From contig NZ_AUBA01000004.1 in the NCBI RefSeq assembly GCF_000429005.1, positions 124,001-188,000 of the forward strand: a DNA stretch of 64,000 nt. Direction: 5' to 3'. A program made the translations under genes and the position numbers. The notes beneath the pieces are model-generated. The model had not been told where the DNA came from, searched no databases, and worked only from the letters and a program-made list of their open reading frames with translations. Origin of the DNA: Novosphingobium acidiphilum DSM 19966. GTDB taxonomy: Bacteria; Pseudomonadota; Alphaproteobacteria; Sphingomonadales; Sphingomonadaceae. Shown piece by piece: positions 1 through 8,607 of the stretch; position 1 is the first letter of the stretch, and each line of letters opens with the position of its first letter.

Positions 1-212
1 TCCACCGAGTCGCCCCGCTTCCTCCCCTCTGGCGACGGTGTCGATAACGCAGTGGCATGGCCCTGCCCGTGGCACGGCCAACGCCCCGGCCTGCATTGCG
101 CGCGACCGTTCCCCTGACGGCGCAGGCGCAGCCTGGGCGGTGGGTGCGTCGATCTGGCGCCCCCACCGCCCTTTGTATCGCCCTAGTCTGCACTGCGGAG
201 TTTGACCAACCG
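1..212. other. Left window edge, prophage interior
   Basis: I see no convincing gene here. An open frame runs in from position 57 in phase with the next gene, but its product would begin with a proline- and arginine-rich stretch unlike any domain, and there is no ribosome binding site at 57. I read it as upstream non-coding sequence, probably carrying the promoter or the end of a preceding phage gene. Confidence 0.4.
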
Positions 213-638
213 ATGAAAGCCATCCGCGACTGTCTCGATGCGTTTTGGGATGACAACACGCCGTCCGACCGCGTGCCCCTGCCGATGCCACCGCATGTCC
301 GTGCGGCCGATCTGGCCCCGGCCGAACGGATTGCCTATCGGTTGATCAACCACGCTGCCGAGCATGACCAGCCCTGCCCGGTCAACATCGACCTGGAAGT
401 GGCGACGGGGTTCAACTCCACCTCTATGGGGCCCAAACTGGTACGCAATCTGGAACGCCGCGGCCTGATCCGGGTCAGCAGGTTTCAGCGGTTTCGCCTG
501 GTTGAAATCGTTGCCACGGGAAAACACACCGCGCGCCACCCGTCGATGCACGCTGATCGTCCACTGGTCCGCCGCGGGGCGCGTACGGCAACCGGGCTGG
601 GACTGCCAAGCGATCGCAAACCTTATGCCGCGCGCTGA
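213..638 (+). CDS. Small winged-helix-like phage DNA-binding protein
   Basis: A 141-residue protein if translation starts at the ATG at 213, which has GGAG at 197-200 and begins the globular part (MKAIRDCL). The middle (about residues 30-90) reads as a winged helix: an acidic helix, a PVNIDLEVATGF turn-and-recognition segment, then LERRGLIRVSR, the usual wing-strand layout of MarR/GntR-like folds. The basic tail is low-complexity. It sits immediately upstream of and overlaps the small terminase by 14 bases, so it may regulate late transcription or take part in packaging. The exact family is not recognised. Confidence 0.55.
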   Translation: MKAIRDCLDAFWDDNTPSDRVPLPMPPHVRAADLAPAERIAYRLINHAAEHDQPCPVNIDLEVATGFNSTSMGPKLVRNLERRGLIRVSRFQRFRLVEIVATGKHTARHPSMHADRPLVRRGARTATGLGLPSDRKPYAAR

Positions 639-960
639 GCCGGCAAAGCCCGGGTTGACCGCGTCGGGGCGAACAGACGCGGCAATGGCCCGCACCCATA
701 CTGCCGAGGCGTTAGCCACGCTGGTGACAATCATGGGCAATGCCGATGCGCCGGCCACCGCGCGGGTCAGCGCGGCCAATGCCGTGCTGGATCGTGCCTG
801 GGGCAAACCCCGGCAGGATTTCGAACTGTCCGGGACACTTGATCCGGTTGCCGCGATCCAACGCGCCCGTCAGCGCGTGCATGGCCACGCCAAGCGTGCC
901 TGCGATACCGGGGCAAATGCGGGGACATGCGATGCATCGATCGGGCACGGCCCTGAGTGA
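625..960 (+). CDS. Terminase small subunit-like protein
   Basis: A 111-residue protein (ATG at 625). Residues about 20-60 contain HTAEALATLVTIM followed by ATARVSAANAVLDRAWGKP, a helical pattern that recurs in proteins encoded just before large terminases in many proteobacterial prophages, and which I take to be the DNA-recognition subunit that starts headful packaging. It overlaps the gene before (14 bases) and the large terminase after (29 bases), consistent with translational coupling. A longer frame opens at 502 but would overlap the winged-helix gene by more than 130 bases, so the shorter start is preferred. The small-subunit call is mainly from position and composition. Confidence 0.65.
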   Translation: MPRAEPAKPGLTASGRTDAAMARTHTAEALATLVTIMGNADAPATARVSAANAVLDRAWGKPRQDFELSGTLDPVAAIQRARQRVHGHAKRACDTGANAGTCDASIGHGPE

Positions 961-2461
961 CGTCGATCCGGCGCTGGCGTTGGCTGGCGATATCGGTGCC
1001 TTCACCACCGATCCGCTGGGCTATGCGCTGTATGCGTTTGCCTGGGGCGAAGGAGATCTGGCCGGGATGGCCGGGCCGCGCGTTTGGCAGTGCGCGGTGA
1101 TGACCGAGATACGCGATCATCTGTCCAACCCGGCCGCCCGGTTCCAGCCATTGCGCATTGCGCGCGCATCGGGCCACGGCATTGGCAAATCGGCGCTGAT
1201 CGGCATGCTGGTCAAATGGGCGCTGGACACCTGCCCCGACACCCGCGTGATCGTCACCGCCAACACCGAGGCGCAGCTGCGCACCAAAACCGCGCCGGAG
1301 TTGGCCAAATGGAGCCGCATGGCGCTGACCTCGTCCTGGTTCCGGAGCAGTGCCACGGCGATGATGTCGACCATGGAAGGGCGCGAAAAATCGTGGCGTT
1401 GCGATCTGGTGACCTGGAGCGAGGCCAACACCGAGGCCTTTGCCGGGCTGCACAATATGGGCAAACGCATCGTGCTGGTGTTCGACGAAGCTTCGGGCAT
1501 TGCCGACAAAGTCTGGGAGGTTGCGCTGGGCGCGCTGACCGATGCCGATACCGAAATCATCTGGCTGGCATTCGGCAACCCGACCCATGCCACCGGCGCA
1601 TTTCGCGAATGTTTTGGCCGGCATCGTGCGCTGTGGCGCACAGCGCAGATCGATGCACGCGAAGTAGAGGGCACCAACAAGGCCTATCTCGACGAACTGG
1701 TGCGCACCTTTGGTGCCGATTCCGACATTGCCCGGGTGCGCGTGCTGGGTCAGTTCCCCTCGGCCAACGCCATGCAATTCATCGGTCAGCACGAAATCGC
1801 CGCGGCGCAGGCCCGCGATATTCCGATATTGGCCGGGGGCGAGCCGGTAATCTTCGGCGTCGATTGTGCACGCTATGGCGATGATGAAAGCGTGCTGGCG
1901 ATACGCTGCGGCAATGATGCACGATCACGGCCGTGGCAATCGTGGCGCGGGGCCGATGCCATGAGCCTGGCGGGCGATATCGCGCTGGCCACCATGAAAT
2001 GGCAGCCCGATGCGATCATGGTCGATGCCGGCAATATCGGCGCAGCGATCGTCGACCGCCTGCGCCAGCTGGTGGGCGATCTGCCGGTGATCGAAGTGTG
2101 GTTCGGCGGAGAAGGCCGCGATGCCGACCTGGAGCCTGGCGTTGCCGTGCACACCGCAAACAAGCGCGCCGAGATCTGGACGCGGATGCGCGCTTGGCTT
2201 CGGCGTGGGGCAATCCCGGATGCTCCGCGCCTGCGCGATGACCTGGGCGGACCGACTTATGGCTTTGCCGCCGATGACACGCGCATCCGGTTGGAGCGAA
2301 AGGCCGATATGAAGCGGCGCGGCCTGCCCAGCCCCGACTGGGCCGATGCGCTGGCCTGCACGTTTGCCGAAGCGGTGTTGCCGCGCCGTCTGCCCAACTG
2401 GATGGACCCGGATCGCGTCGCCGTGCAGCGCGAACGCAGCCGCTATACCGAGCTGGACTGA
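932..2461 (+). CDS. terL: Phage terminase large subunit
   Basis: DNA-packaging motor of 509 residues. The ATPase half has a Walker A-type loop, ASGHGIGKSAL (about residues 79-89), and a Walker B strand, IVLVFDEA (about 180-187). The nuclease half starts with FGVDCARYGDDE (about 308-319), continues with MVDAGNIG (about 363-370) and ends with DWADALACTFAEA near residue 470; these carry the acidic metal-binding positions expected of the RNase H-like nuclease. Both halves look intact. ATG at 932 has GGGGAC just upstream; an in-frame ATG at 917 and an open frame back to 740 exist but overlap the small subunit more. The enzyme pumps DNA through the portal encoded at 2730 and cuts the concatemer. 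Confidence 0.93.
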   Translation: MHRSGTALSDVDPALALAGDIGAFTTDPLGYALYAFAWGEGDLAGMAGPRVWQCAVMTEIRDHLSNPAARFQPLRIARASGHGIGKSALIGMLVKWALDTCPDTRVIVTANTEAQLRTKTAPELAKWSRMALTSSWFRSSATAMMSTMEGREKSWRCDLVTWSEANTEAFAGLHNMGKRIVLVFDEASGIADKVWEVALGALTDADTEIIWLAFGNPTHATGAFRECFGRHRALWRTAQIDAREVEGTNKAYLDELVRTFGADSDIARVRVLGQFPSANAMQFIGQHEIAAAQARDIPILAGGEPVIFGVDCARYGDDESVLAIRCGNDARSRPWQSWRGADAMSLAGDIALATMKWQPDAIMVDAGNIGAAIVDRLRQLVGDLPVIEVWFGGEGRDADLEPGVAVHTANKRAEIWTRMRAWLRRGAIPDAPRLRDDLGGPTYGFAADDTRIRLERKADMKRRGLPSPDWADALACTFAEAVLPRRLPNWMDPDRVAVQRERSRYTELD

Positions 2462-2468
2462 GCACGAA

Positions 2469-2485
2469 ATCGCGGCAACCGCGAT
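2469..2485 (+). other. Perfect stem-loop after terL
   Basis: ATCGCGG, loop CAA, CCGCGAT: seven perfect base pairs starting 7 bases after the terL stop. No T-run follows, so it is not a standard intrinsic terminator. It could be an mRNA processing or stabilising hairpin separating packaging from head genes. Confidence 0.45.
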
Positions 2486-2539
2486 CCAATGTCGCAAACC
2501 ACCCGCGTAAGCCGATTTCGTCAACCACAGGAGGCCAGC

Positions 2540-2722
2540 ATGTGCAGCACCCCGACGATCCCGACTGTCCCGGTTCGCCAACCCATGCAATTGCCCGATC
2601 ACGGCGCGCCGGTCACTGTGTCTGATCCGCAGGCGTGGCAACGCACCGTGCTGGCCGGAATGGTCACCGGGCCGCAGGGCGTGCTGGGCACCCCGTCCGT
2701 TTCCAAGCCCACACTGGGCTGA
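2540..2722 (+). CDS. Small phage protein, unknown function
   Basis: A 60-residue protein. The start is decided by a strong AGGAGG at 2529-2534, 5 bases before the ATG at 2540; an in-frame start at 2489 lacks such a site. The sequence is proline-rich (PTIPTVPVRQP) with a C-terminal GVLGTPSVSKPTLG. It resembles the short proline-rich proteins that sit between terminase and portal in podovirus-type prophages. No motif gives a function. The portal gene starts 7 bases after its stop. Confidence 0.65.
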   Translation: MCSTPTIPTVPVRQPMQLPDHGAPVTVSDPQAWQRTVLAGMVTGPQGVLGTPSVSKPTLG

Positions 2723-2729
2723 AGGAGCG

Positions 2730-4406
2730 ATGCACCCGATGCATGGCAATGACACCCTTCGCACCCATTTCGAAACGCGTCTGGCGCTGATGAAATCGGT
2801 GCGAACCGATTACGAAGCCGAAGCCGAACAGATCGCCCGTTTTGCCCAACCCGCGCGATCGCGCTTTGTCCGCGGGGCAAAAGACCACAATGGCGGCCGC
2901 CGCCGCATGTGGAACCGCACGCTGTTCGATCCGCACGGCATCGAAGCTTTCCGCACGCTGACCAATGGCATGACCAGCGGATTGTCCAGCGCGTCGCGGC
3001 CCTGGTTCACGCTCAATCTGGCCGATGCCGCACTGATGGAGGCCAATGGCGTGCGCGCCTGGCTGTCGGATGTGGAACGCCGGCTTTACGCCTTTTTTGC
3101 GTCGACCAATTTCTATTCGGCGGCGAAATCGGGCTATGGCGAGATGGGGCTGTTCGGCACGGAAGGCTGCGTGATGGTCGAACATCGCGTGGCAGGCGCG
3201 GTGTGCCACGCGCTGACGTTTGGCGAATACTGGATCGGGCTGTCCGATGCCCTGATGCCCGACACGTTGTACCGGGTGTGCCCGATGAGCGTAAAGCAGG
3301 CGATCGACACCTTTGGCGATGCCTGTGCGCCGGTGATCCGATCGCTCTATGACCGCAGCCAGTATGACGCGCCGGTCGAAATCTATCATGCGATCGAGCC
3401 TGATCCCGATTACAGCCCCACGCAATTCGGCGCCAAGCCATGGCGGTCGGTTTACTGGGACTGCGCCGACCGTTCGGACACGCTGCTGCGCGTCGCTGGT
3501 TATCAGGAACAACCGTTCTGGGCGCCGCGCTGGGATGTGGTCGGTGGCGACACGTATGGCGTTTCGCCCGGGATGGAGGCGCTGCCCGCCCTGCGCGAGT
3601 TGCAGATGCAGGCCAAGCGGCGCAACGAAGCGATCGACCAGATGGTCAAACCCGAAAAGATCGCGCCGCCCAATGTGCGCCTGACCGGCGAACCGGGCCG
3701 CGTGGTTGCGGCCGCGGGCGTGGACCGCGACCAGATCTTTATTCCCTATCAGATGCCGTACCAGGCGGTGGAAGCGATCGGCGAGGAAATGGACAAGTGC
3801 CGCCGGCAGATCGATTCACTGGCCTTTGCCGACCTGTTCAACGCGATAACGAACATGGCAGGCATACAGCCGCGCACGGTGGAGGAGATCGCCGCGCGCA
3901 ACGAGGAAAAGCTGACCCAGCTTGGCCCGGTGATCGAGCGCGTGGCCAACGAAAAGCTGCAAGTCGCGATCGAACGCGCGTTTGGCATTCTGCAACGCGG
4001 CGGCATGCTCCCGCCAGTCCCCGCGGCTTTGTCGGAAAAGCCGTTGAACGTCGAATTCGTGTCGATCCTGCAACAGATGCAGCGCATGGTGGGGCTGGGT
4101 CAGATCGAACGCGTGGTGGGCTTTGTGGGCAATCTGGCCGCGGTCCATCCCGACGCGCTCGACAAGATCGACTTTGACGAGGCGGTCGATGAATACGGCT
4201 ATCGCGCCGGGGCCCCTGCCCGGCTGATCCGCCCGGCGCGCGAAGTTGCCGCATTGCGCAAGGCGCGTACGGCGCAGGCACAAACCGCCCAGACGCTGGC
4301 GGCCATGCCCGCAATGAAGGCCGCGGCCGACGCCGCGCGCCTGTTGGCCGCCACCGATGTCGGCAATGGTGACAGCCTGCTCGCACGGATGCTGCCGCCG
4401 GGCTGA
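2730..4406 (+). CDS. Head-tail connector (portal) protein
   Basis: A 558-residue protein of the podovirus head-to-tail connecting family, the dodecameric portal through which DNA enters and leaves the capsid. Typical features are the N-terminal segment RMWNRTLFDPHGIEA with LTNGMTSGLSSASRPWF (about residues 60-95), YGEMGLFGTEG near 135, a central region aligning tail-tube contacts, and a C-terminal helical stem with AARNEEKLTQLGPVIERV (about residue 390 onward). Length fits the family (about 500-580). ATG at 2730 follows GAAGGAG at 2721-2727. It is the first large head gene of the late operon. Confidence 0.9.
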   Translation: MHPMHGNDTLRTHFETRLALMKSVRTDYEAEAEQIARFAQPARSRFVRGAKDHNGGRRRMWNRTLFDPHGIEAFRTLTNGMTSGLSSASRPWFTLNLADAALMEANGVRAWLSDVERRLYAFFASTNFYSAAKSGYGEMGLFGTEGCVMVEHRVAGAVCHALTFGEYWIGLSDALMPDTLYRVCPMSVKQAIDTFGDACAPVIRSLYDRSQYDAPVEIYHAIEPDPDYSPTQFGAKPWRSVYWDCADRSDTLLRVAGYQEQPFWAPRWDVVGGDTYGVSPGMEALPALRELQMQAKRRNEAIDQMVKPEKIAPPNVRLTGEPGRVVAAAGVDRDQIFIPYQMPYQAVEAIGEEMDKCRRQIDSLAFADLFNAITNMAGIQPRTVEEIAARNEEKLTQLGPVIERVANEKLQVAIERAFGILQRGGMLPPVPAALSEKPLNVEFVSILQQMQRMVGLGQIERVVGFVGNLAAVHPDALDKIDFDEAVDEYGYRAGAPARLIRPAREVAALRKARTAQAQTAQTLAAMPAMKAAADAARLLAATDVGNGDSLLARMLPPG

Positions 4407-4434
4407 TCCGCCATCATCTGAAAAGGCGTTGTGC

Positions 4435-4779
4435 ATGGCGTTTGACGCGAAAGATGCCGAATTTCTGCTGTCGCGTGCCGAATTTCGTCGGTTTCTGTTT
4501 GCCGCGATCCAAAACGCGGGAATCCTGGGGCACAGCGTTTCGGCCAGCACGGCACCGGGCCGCGACCTGGGCCATCTGGAAGGCCGCCGGGCACTGGGGT
4601 TCGACCTGCTGAGAATGATCCATGCAGGCCAAAGCGAAGCTGTCCGCGGCGCCGATCCCGACGGCCTTACCACCCTGAGCCTCAGCCTGAGCGAGGCGCT
4701 TAACAACAAGGACATCACCCGTGAGCGAAGCCGTTTGCACGACAACGCCCGCTATGACGAGCTCCCCCGTGGAGGCTGA
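4435..4779 (+). CDS. Bbp19-like small phage protein
   Basis: A 114-residue protein starting at ATG 4435 (AAAAGG upstream). The core, EFRRFLFAAIQNAGIL followed by GRDLGHLEGRRALGF, is the hallmark of the small family named after Bbp19 of Bordetella phage BPP-1, encoded between portal and scaffold genes. Its role in virion assembly is not established as far as I know. The last 58 bases overlap the next gene, so the two are probably translated together. Confidence 0.75.
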   Translation: MAFDAKDAEFLLSRAEFRRFLFAAIQNAGILGHSVSASTAPGRDLGHLEGRRALGFDLLRMIHAGQSEAVRGADPDGLTTLSLSLSEALNNKDITRERSRLHDNARYDELPRGG

Positions 4780-5338
4780 GCCATCCGCGCCGGGCGAGGC
4801 CGTAGCGGCACCCGAGCTGGCTGTGCCGGGCAATGTGCCGCCCCCGGTGGTTGCACCGGAACGCTACGACCTGGCGCTGGACGGGTTCACCATCGACCCC
4901 TCGCTGGTGCAGAATGCCGATCCCGTGTTGCGCGATATCGGCCTGACCAACGCTGCCGCGAACAAGCTGCTGCCCGTGGCGCGCGACATCATGGCGCGCA
5001 CGCAGGAAAGCCTTGTGCGGCAAATCGAAGATGCCGCGGCCGCGCAGAAAAAGACCTGGCACGATGCATTTGTCGCCGATCCGGAAATCGGCGGCGCACA
5101 CCGTGGCGAAACCGAGCATTTTGCCGCCAAGGCGCTGGATGCGCTGGGCTATTTGCAAGGTCATCCGTTTCGCCAGGCGCTGAACGACAGCGGGTTTGGC
5201 AACCATCCCGACCTGCTTCGCGCGTTTCGCCGCCTGGGCGAACTGCTGGGCGAAGACGGCAGTTTTGTCCGCCCGCTGACCGCGGCCAGCCGCAATCGAC
5301 CGGTGTGGGAACGGCTGTACCCCGACGAAACACGCTGA
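4721..5338 (+). CDS. Putative capsid scaffold protein
   Basis: A 205-residue protein with a GTG start at 4721 inside the preceding gene. The N-terminus is acidic, Ala/Pro-rich and probably disordered (about residues 10-45); the rest is mostly helical, with DIMARTQESLVRQIEDAAAAQKKTW (a likely coiled coil, shown here only by its ends around residues 88-112) and a C-terminal charged helix. The place directly before the major capsid gene, the size and the composition match a scaffold protein, in the position of bbp18 of BPP-1. No protease motif is visible. The function is inferred from position. Confidence 0.55.
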   Translation: MSEAVCTTTPAMTSSPVEAEPSAPGEAVAAPELAVPGNVPPPVVAPERYDLALDGFTIDPSLVQNADPVLRDIGLTNAAANKLLPVARDIMARTQESLVRQIEDAAAAQKKTWHDAFVADPEIGGAHRGETEHFAAKALDALGYLQGHPFRQALNDSGFGNHPDLLRAFRRLGELLGEDGSFVRPLTAASRNRPVWERLYPDETR

Positions 5339-5474
5339 CCGGTTCATCGACGGCCCAAATGCCGCCGATGCCACAATGAGCGCATGATGCCGGCCGCATC
5401 GCGCCCGCAGTTTTCCCGCCGGCATCCCCCCTGCCCGCCGTTCTTGCGGGATTTCCCCATAGGAGACCAAGCTT

Positions 5475-6491
5475 ATGGCCATTCTTGGCAGTTCATACTG
5501 GAACCTGATCGACGTTCTGAAAGCCGGCAGCGACGGCATCGGCGATGTGGTCGAAGCGCTGACCCAGCTGACGCCGTTCATGAAGGACGCCAATGTCGTC
5601 AACTGCAACAGCGGGACCGAGCACCGTTCATCGATCCGCACAGGGCTGCCGTCGGTATCGTGGGGCGCGCTGTACCAGGGGATTGCCCAGTCAAAGGGCA
5701 ACTACACCGAAGTGAAGGACACCACCGGCTTTGTGGAAGGCCTGTCGAGCGTCGATGAACGCCTGCTCAATCTGAAACCGGCCGAGGCGGCAAAGCTGCG
5801 GCTGGTCGAAGGTCAGGGCTTTCTGGAAGCAATCGCGCAGACGATCGAAAGCGCAATCTGGTATTCTGACGTCAAGGTAAACGGCAAACAGTTCCATGGT
5901 CTTGGGCCCCGGTTCAATTCGCAACAGAACCCCAATGTGATCAACGCCGGCGCCGCCGGATCGAACAACACCTCGATCTGGTTCGTCACCCATGGCGACA
6001 TGCAGACGTCGGTGATCGTGCCGGACACCATTCCAGGCGGTGTGCAGCGCGAGGATATGGGCCGGCAACGGGTGCTCGATCCCAATGGCAACCCGTTCTA
6101 CGTAAAGGAAGAAAAATTTACCCAGCATGTAGGCCTGTGCGTCAAGGACTGGCGGTACAACGCGCGGATTGCCAATATCGACGTGCCCGGCGTGATCAGC
6201 GGGTCGGTCGCGCTCAACCCCCTGATGCGTCATGCCTATTACCGCCTGCACGGTCGGCGCGCGTACCGCATGGAGGCCGATGGCCAGATCAGCCCCGGCC
6301 GCACCGTGATCTACATGAACCGCACCCTGCTCGAAGCATTGGACGCGGAAGGCACCAACGGTCGCAGCGGCGTGGACAACTTCGTTCGTCTGACCCCGAT
6401 GGAAATCCAGGGCGAAGAAGTGATGACCTGGCGCGGCATGCCGATCCGCGAAACCGACGCCCTGCTCAGCACCGAAACGCTGGTTTCGTAA
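5475..6491 (+). CDS. Major capsid protein (BPP-1 Bbp17-like)
   Basis: A 338-residue head protein. It starts MAILGSSYWNLIDVLK and contains LTPFMKDANVVNCNSGTEHRSS (about residues 34-55, the family's signature zone) and NEHRTGLPSVSWGALYQG-like strands; these fit the major capsid proteins of BPP-1-type podoviruses, which have an HK97 fold and about 330 residues. ATAGGAG at 5459-5465 precedes the ATG. The gene is flanked by a scaffold-position gene and the cement-protein gene, the same order as in BPP-1. It should be the most abundant virion protein. Confidence 0.82.
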   Translation: MAILGSSYWNLIDVLKAGSDGIGDVVEALTQLTPFMKDANVVNCNSGTEHRSSIRTGLPSVSWGALYQGIAQSKGNYTEVKDTTGFVEGLSSVDERLLNLKPAEAAKLRLVEGQGFLEAIAQTIESAIWYSDVKVNGKQFHGLGPRFNSQQNPNVINAGAAGSNNTSIWFVTHGDMQTSVIVPDTIPGGVQREDMGRQRVLDPNGNPFYVKEEKFTQHVGLCVKDWRYNARIANIDVPGVISGSVALNPLMRHAYYRLHGRRAYRMEADGQISPGRTVIYMNRTLLEALDAEGTNGRSGVDNFVRLTPMEIQGEEVMTWRGMPIRETDALLSTETLVS

Positions 6492-6592
6492 GCCAAGGGC
6501 GCCATTCGGCTTGGTTCAATTTTCAGCCAGGACTGTCCGGGGCAAGGGCAATCGTGTTTGCCCCGGCGGCTGGTGAACAAGGATATTCCTTC

Positions 6593-7030
6593 ATGATCAT
6601 CGACACTTCGCTTGTTTTCAGCAACCTGCAGGCGGTAACCACTTCGGCTCCGTCGACCAATGCGCTCGACCTTGGCGCAACCGGCATACCGTTTGGTGCG
6701 ACGGTGCCCTTGGTGCGCAACGTCGGCCATGGCGAGCCGATCGATCTGTCGGTTTCGGTGGCTGCGACTTTTACCGGGCTGACCTCGTTGCAGGTTTCGG
6801 TGCAGACCTCGTCCGATGGCGTGACGTGGACCTCGGTCGACACCGGCGCGCCGGTTCCGGCTGCGCAGCTGGTGGCCGGTTTCCAGTTCCATGTGCCCAA
6901 GGTTATTCAGGAAGCCAACTGCCGCTATCTGCAGCTGTTTTACACCGTGGTCGGCACCGCAACCGCAGGCACCATCAATGCGGCGATTGTCGCCAACCGC
7001 CAGAGCAACGCCAGCTGCGGCGGAGCCTGA
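6593..7030 (+). CDS. Capsid cement protein (Bbp16-like)
   Basis: A 145-residue beta-rich protein (MIIDTSLVFSNLQAV) with a run of beta strands such as LTSLQVSVQTSSDGVTW. In BPP-1 the equivalent protein, Bbp16, decorates and stabilises the capsid shell. ATG at 6593 follows AAGGA at 6579-6583; the longer open frame back to 6137 is inside the capsid gene in another frame and is ignored. It stops at 7030 with TGATG shared with the next gene. Confidence 0.75.
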   Translation: MIIDTSLVFSNLQAVTTSAPSTNALDLGATGIPFGATVPLVRNVGHGEPIDLSVSVAATFTGLTSLQVSVQTSSDGVTWTSVDTGAPVPAAQLVAGFQFHVPKVIQEANCRYLQLFYTVVGTATAGTINAAIVANRQSNASCGGA

Positions 7031-7203
7031 TGCCAAGCTATCGCGCGCGTGAACCGATCTATCTCAACAGTCTGGGGCGGATGGTCGACACTGACGAGGT
7101 GTTCACCAGCGACGAACCGCCCGGTCTGGCGTGGATACTGATCGACCCGCCAGCCGCCGCGGTTGTTGCGCCGCCGCGCAAGCCGGCCGGGTCGGGCAGA
7201 TGA
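7030..7203 (+). CDS. Small phage protein downstream of cement gene
   Basis: A 57-residue protein starting in the TGATG overlap at 7030. It begins MPSYRAREPIYLNSLGRMV and has DEVFTSDEPPGLAWILID, then a Pro/Ala tail. Small proteins of this type that start with a short strand pair and end in a proline-rich tail occur beside capsid genes in related prophages. I do not recognise a function. Confidence 0.6.
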   Translation: MPSYRAREPIYLNSLGRMVDTDEVFTSDEPPGLAWILIDPPAAAVVAPPRKPAGSGR

Positions 7204-7221
7204 CCCGGTCCTGAAAACGAT

Positions 7222-7250
7222 GCGGGCCGCCGGCCACGCCGGCGCCCCGC
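7222..7250 (+). terminator. Strong stem-loop between head and tail genes
   Basis: Thirteen-base arms with one C:C mismatch (7222-7234 with 7238-7250) close a 3-base loop, CAC. It is very GC-rich. No T-tract follows, so it may act as an attenuator or RNase-processing barrier that sets lower expression of tail genes than of capsid genes, rather than a full terminator. Confidence 0.45.
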
Positions 7251-7320
7251 ACGCGGGGCTATCGCACCGCGACGATGCAGGACGACGATCTGCAAGGCCG
7301 CTTTGACAGGACTTACCGGC

Positions 7321-7962
7321 ATGGCAACGCTTGACGACATCTGCAACATGGCCCTGGCAGAAATTGCCGCCGGCCCGATTACCAGCGTCGCGGACAATTC
7401 GATCGAGGCGCGCGAAGTCAGCCGCTTTGCCGCGCCGTTGCTGTCCGAATTTGCGCAGTGGTCGGACTGGAGCTGGGCCGTCACACGCACAGTGCTGACC
7501 GAAACGACCAATGACCGGTCTGCGGAATGGACCCATGCCTATGTCATGCCGGGCAATTGTGCCCGAGCATTGGCGATCCGCGCGGAACAGGACACCGCCT
7601 GCCATCTGCCACACGCCGGTCCGTTCCCGTTTCCGGTCCAGGATGCGATCCCGCTTGCCTTTCTGGTCGAAGGCGGGCTGATCTATTGCAATGTGTGGTC
7701 GGCCACATTGGTGTTTGTCGCCACGATGACCGACATCACCGTGCTGCCCCCGCTGGCTCGCCGCGCTTTTGCGCTCGAACTTGCGGCACGGGTGGCAGTG
7801 CCGATCCGCAAGGACACGGCCCTTGCACGCGAACTTGGCGCAGCCGCAGAATTGGCGCGCGCCCGCGCGATTGCCGACGATTACAACCAGCGGGTCAGGC
7901 GCCCGGCAACCTATGTCAGCGATGCGGCCTTTGCCCGCTCCGGTATCGGGAGCGACCTGTGA
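7321..7962 (+). CDS. Tail tubular protein A-like adaptor
   Basis: A 213-residue protein with ATG at 7321 (ACAGG at 7306-7310). The pattern is that of podovirus head-tail adaptors/tail tubular A proteins: N-terminal DDICNMALAEIA, a conserved WSDWSWAVTR (about residues 45-55), RSAEWTHAYVMPGNC (about 65-80), then a C-terminal helix ARARAIADDYNQ. It would form the ring between portal and tail nozzle. It overlaps the next gene by four bases (GTGA). Confidence 0.75.
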   Translation: MATLDDICNMALAEIAAGPITSVADNSIEAREVSRFAAPLLSEFAQWSDWSWAVTRTVLTETTNDRSAEWTHAYVMPGNCARALAIRAEQDTACHLPHAGPFPFPVQDAIPLAFLVEGGLIYCNVWSATLVFVATMTDITVLPPLARRAFALELAARVAVPIRKDTALARELGAAAELARARAIADDYNQRVRRPATYVSDAAFARSGIGSDL

Positions 7963-8603
7963 CCACGCGCATTCCCCAGGTCAATTTCAGCAAGGGTGAA
8001 CTGGCGCCTGAACTCTACGGCCGGTTCGACGTCGATGCCTGGCAGGCCGGCCTGCGCCAGGCGCGCAATGTGATCGTGATGAAGTATGGCGGTGTGACCA
8101 AGCGGCCGGGCACGCGCCTGGTCGCAGAGGTAATCAACCCGGCGACACCGACCCGGCTGATCCCGTTCCAGTTTTCCATGACCCAGACCTACGTGCTGGA
8201 AATGGGCCAGGGCTATATGGCGCCATGCGTGCTTGGCGGGCGGGTGCTGGAGACCGAACAACCGATCACCGCCGTCTCGAATGCCGTAAATGCGCAAGTG
8301 TCGATTGCCTTCCACGGCTATGCCGCGGGTGACCTTGTCTATATCGACGGCGTGGCCGGCGGCATGGGCGCGGTCCTGAATTTCAGGACCTGGCAGGTGG
8401 TGTCGGTCATCGATCCGAACACGATCACGATCAATGCCGATACGACCGGTTGCGCGGCATTTTCGGGCTGCACCGGGGGCACAGCCAATCTTTCCCCCCC
8501 TGCCGTGGTCACAGCGCCGATCGTTCCGCCACCCGCTCCGAGCGCAACCGCGCCGACCGTTTCCTACGGCGGCGGGCTTGGCTCTTTTCGCCTGAAGGAT
8601 TGA
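7959..8603 (+). CDS. Tail tubular protein B-like, N-terminal part
   Basis: A 214-residue product with a GTG start at 7959 overlapping the stop before. TRIPQVNFSKGELAPELYGR, then RQARNVIVMKYGGVTKRPGTR (positions about 2-50) are the N-terminal signature of the large podovirus tail-nozzle protein. The rest of that family's sequence is encoded in the next frame from 8596. The stop at 8601-8603 therefore cuts a protein of normally about 600-800 residues. Either this is a natural two-subunit arrangement, a programmed +1 shift, or a disrupting indel. See the separate finding. Confidence 0.7.
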   Translation: MTTRIPQVNFSKGELAPELYGRFDVDAWQAGLRQARNVIVMKYGGVTKRPGTRLVAEVINPATPTRLIPFQFSMTQTYVLEMGQGYMAPCVLGGRVLETEQPITAVSNAVNAQVSIAFHGYAAGDLVYIDGVAGGMGAVLNFRTWQVVSVIDPNTITINADTTGCAAFSGCTGGTANLSPPAVVTAPIVPPPAPSATAPTVSYGGGLGSFRLKD

Positions 8604-8607
8604 TCGG

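Noticed and set aside
740..931. N-terminal extension of the large terminase
   Set aside because: It overlaps most of the small subunit gene, lacks a ribosome site and does not look like terminase sequence. ATG 932 is preferred.
8494..8500. Run of seven C as the site of the tail-protein frameshift
   Set aside because: The downstream frame is closed by TGA at 8593-8595, so a shift at the C run would not join the two halves.
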